A DNA stretch of 64,000 nt from JBEBVQ01 sp037190845 (GTDB lineage Bacteria; Bacteroidota; Bacteroidia; Chitinophagales; Chitinophagaceae), in contig JBBCJI010000007.1 in NCBI GenBank assembly GCA_037190845.1, positions 124,001 through 188,000 on the forward strand, in the 5' to 3' direction. Both the position numbers and the translations under genes were made by a program. Under the pieces are notes generated by a model. The model worked only from the letters and a program-made list of their open reading frames with translations, had not been told where the DNA came from and did no database searches. Shown here one piece after another: positions 62,162 to 64,000 of this stretch (the stretch's first letter is position 1; each line of letters begins with the position of its first letter).

Positions 62162-63208
62162 TTAAGTCTCCTCTTCGAAGTATATTTTATAGTAATGCAT
62201 CCCCATATGCGCATCATACCCTTTCTCAATCAGATCCCTGTTGCCATGCACATATACATGAAAATTCTTATCCAGCTTGATCACGCTTTTGAATACACGC
62301 GCCTGCTTTTTAACCGCAGCACCCGAAATACCAAAACCATCCTCAAACGCCACTTCATAATCCTCCTGGTATTGCTTTTCATATTTACGGAATGAATCTA
62401 TCAACTCGGGTATCCGGAACACCTCTTCTTCGAACGAGCTTTTATCAAACTGTTCATTTTTCTTGAAATAACTTACCGACTTATTAAGAAGATCTATCTG
62501 CTCAACCTTAGTGGTCTCAAACTCGCCTGGTATTTGCTCTACAATGAAATCTTTACACAATTTCAGATAATCGGTCGTATTGTGAAATTCATCCCCTGCT
62601 GCGCGAAGCTGCAGAAATATATCCTGCCAGAACTGTGCCGCTTCCCTTTTGTTCGTCTTGTCAATTACATGCACCTGATAGCCATCACCTTCATTGACAT
62701 TAAAGATCAGACATCCCTTATCCATTCTGTTGGGATTAATACCCTCATTCGCTTCAAAAACAAAACTGTCTTTTGTCTGGTGGAGCCGCAGAAAAGATTC
62801 TTTTGATTCTGTCTTATAGATGCCCAAAGCATCTGTCATGATGCCATTGACCGGGCAGCCTTCAAAATAAGCCACATGTAATTCTCCGCTTTTAATATGC
62901 GGGAGATTAGTCACCTCATACAGATGCCGGGCTATGTTGGCCGATTGCAGGAGCAACGAGGAGGGATCATCAAAAACAGCTTTGGCATAATGCATAATCT
63001 CATTGAGACTAAGATCAGACGGATGCCGGAAATGATAAGACGCCGCTTCCTGAAAAGGGGTAAGGAAATACTGCAGCAATACATGACGCAGGCCGGCATT
63101 ATCTATATCTACCGTTTCACGCGAAAGATCCAATTCTTCTCCCGAAGCCTTGTTACCCACGAAATGGGTAGCCAGCGCGGAAAGTTTAATATCTGTTACA
63201 GAAAGCAT
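62162..63208 (-). CDS. 37-kDa nucleoid-associated protein (NdpA/YejK family)
   Basis: This 348-residue protein resembles the 37-kDa nucleoid-associated family (PF04245). It begins MLSVTDIKLSALATHFVGNK and contains the family's segments LLQYFLTPFQEAASYHF, SGELHVAYFEGCPVNGI and KGCLIFNVNEGDGYQVHVID (its key phrase is CLIFNVNEGDGYQ). ATG at 63208 is used; a TTG two codons upstream is unlikely. E. coli YejK binds the nucleoid and topoisomerase IV; the role here is inferred from homology. The gene is leftward, divergent from the acyltransferase. Confidence 0.87.
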   Translation of the reverse strand: MLSVTDIKLSALATHFVGNKASGEELDLSRETVDIDNAGLRHVLLQYFLTPFQEAASYHFRHPSDLSLNEIMHYAKAVFDDPSSLLLQSANIARHLYEVTNLPHIKSGELHVAYFEGCPVNGIMTDALGIYKTESKESFLRLHQTKDSFVFEANEGINPNRMDKGCLIFNVNEGDGYQVHVIDKTNKREAAQFWQDIFLQLRAAGDEFHNTTDYLKLCKDFIVEQIPGEFETTKVEQIDLLNKSVSYFKKNEQFDKSSFEEEVFRIPELIDSFRKYEKQYQEDYEVAFEDGFGISGAAVKKQARVFKSVIKLDKNFHVYVHGNRDLIEKGYDAHMGMHYYKIYFEEET

Positions 63209-63358
63209 AATCAACTGAAAAGAAGCGAAATTAATGCTTTCGCCCTATTACAACCAATTGTTTGCAGCATGTTAAAAGGGCCATCCGGAAGACGGCAATT
63301 GTAGCGCCTGATCTCCAAAAGAATTACCTTTATAGCTGAATATAAAATCCGGTATTAT

Positions 63359-64000
63359 TTGGCTGCACTCACCTATTATCTGGCGCTACCGTTTATTTAT
63401 TTTTTTTCGCTACTGCCCTTCCCTCTGTTATACCTGTTCTCCGACTTCTTTTATGTGTTGTTGTTTTACGGGATCGGATACCGGAAAAATGTGGTGGTGA
63501 AAAACCTGAAAAACGCATTCCCTGACAAAGATGATAACGAGATACAAGCCATTTCAAAAAAATATTACCGTTATCTCTGTGATCTGTTCCTCGAAACCTT
63601 CAAAACACTGACAATCAGTAGAAATGAAATGCTGAAACACTGCAGATTGACGCCCGAAGCTACAACACTGTTTGCCGGACTGGCGGCAGAGCGTAAAAAT
63701 ATTATACTGGTCATGGGCCATCTGGGCAACTGGGAATGGGCAGGCAATACGTTCAGCCTTGTCAACAGTCAGCAGTTATATGTAATTTATCACCCGATCA
63801 GCAATAAATTTTTTGACGGCCTGATGTACCGGATGCGCACCCGGTTCGGCACAAAGCTTATTGCCATGAAAGATACCTTCCGTGCTATGCTGGCCCAAAA
63901 ACAGGAGATAAATGCAACGGCATTCATTGCAGACCAGACACCACGACCCGACAATGCATATTGGACAACGTTCCTGAATCAGGACACCCCGGTATTCAAG
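63359..64000 (+). CDS. Lipid A biosynthesis acyltransferase (LpxL/HtrB-like), 3' truncated by window end
   Basis: The open frame runs off the window end with ~214 residues visible. It matches the LpxL/HtrB lysophospholipid acyltransferase family: an N-terminal membrane-associated segment (YYLALPFIYFFSLLP), then GYRKNVVVKNLKNAFP, the catalytic H-x4-E motif in VMGHLGNWEWAG and the IADQTPRP segment. No ATG exists between the upstream in-frame stop (63302) and the family region; TTG at 63359, giving a short start before AALTYYLAL, is the most plausible start. It would acylate lipid A at the inner membrane. A sequencing error or frameshift upstream is an alternative. Confidence 0.88.
   Translation, partial: MAALTYYLALPFIYFFSLLPFPLLYLFSDFFYVLLFYGIGYRKNVVVKNLKNAFPDKDDNEIQAISKKYYRYLCDLFLETFKTLTISRNEMLKHCRLTPEATTLFAGLAAERKNIILVMGHLGNWEWAGNTFSLVNSQQLYVIYHPISNKFFDGLMYRMRTRFGTKLIAMKDTFRAMLAQKQEINATAFIADQTPRPDNAYWTTFLNQDTPVFK

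Overview
The window is chromosomal DNA of a Bacteroidota bacterium, most likely from the Chitinophagales/Chitinophagaceae. This rests on type IX secretion (T9SS) type A and type B C-terminal sorting domains, TonB-dependent receptors (one with a carboxypeptidase-like N-terminal module), DUF2911, GWxTD, DUF4625, HU-CCDC81/SPOR and CWC-type proteins, weak Shine-Dalgarno sites, and promoters of the TTTG-N19-TATCTTTG type. No phage, integrase, CRISPR array, rRNA or tRNA was seen.

Layout. 0-4.3 kb: an Rpn-family nuclease/transposase gene lying between two copies of a ~108-bp repeat, then a TPR sensor kinase and its LuxR-type regulator. 4.3-6.8 kb: a leftward CDP-sugar operon (cytidylyltransferase, CDP-glucose 4,6-dehydratase, RmlC-like epimerase). 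6.9-9.9 kb: TrmH-like methyltransferase, formimidoylglutamase-like hydrolase, bacilliredoxin, DUF2911 protein. 10-14.3 kb: a tightly coupled unit of PIG-L deacetylase, an unlisted 37-residue membrane peptide and a sodium:solute symporter, joined by two ATGA overlaps. 14.4-19.4 kb: exonuclease/phosphatase-fold protein, NlpE-META lipoprotein, a repeat-filled gap, ClpB. 19.6-22.8 kb: a secreted C1q-like protein preceded by a T9SS-CTD gene carrying an in-frame amber codon at the signal-peptide junction, then a POT peptide transporter. 22.9-31 kb: purD, two unknown envelope proteins, an MhqO/MhqD-like pair, a Delta-60 T9SS protein, and NAD(P)HX repair. 31.2-39.3 kb: a TonB receptor followed by a large TPR protein, a beta-barrel protein and an HU/SPOR protein in one direction. 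39.3-42.7 kb: a cysteine-cluster protein, parB, parA and a UPF0173 hydrolase. 42.9-48.5 kb: an asparagine synthase-like gene divergent from a polytopic membrane protein and two glycosyltransferases. 48.6-57.3 kb: a PKD/T9SS type B giant, a GWxTD protein, a CWC mini-protein and a histidine-rich three-gene operon that looks like metal (perhaps zinc) acquisition. 57.5-58.5 kb: rpsL-rpsG ending in a strong terminator with no fusA. 58.5-59.2 kb: a gene-free stretch with nested inverted repeats. 59.2-64 kb: a glycine-rich T9SS type B protein, a nucleoid-associated protein and a truncated LpxL-type acyltransferase.

The most noteworthy items are: the histidine-rich T9SS/DUF4625/TonB operon with TTGCAA-containing palindromic sites upstream; the 37-residue peptide coupled between deacetylase and symporter; the amber codon in the T9SS-CTD gene; the direct repeats bracketing the Rpn gene; a family of intergenic 9-bp-periodic ATGTG repeats at three sites that fold into hairpins; and the rpsL-rpsG transcription unit separated from fusA. 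All functional statements are from reading the sequence and family knowledge; no database search was possible.
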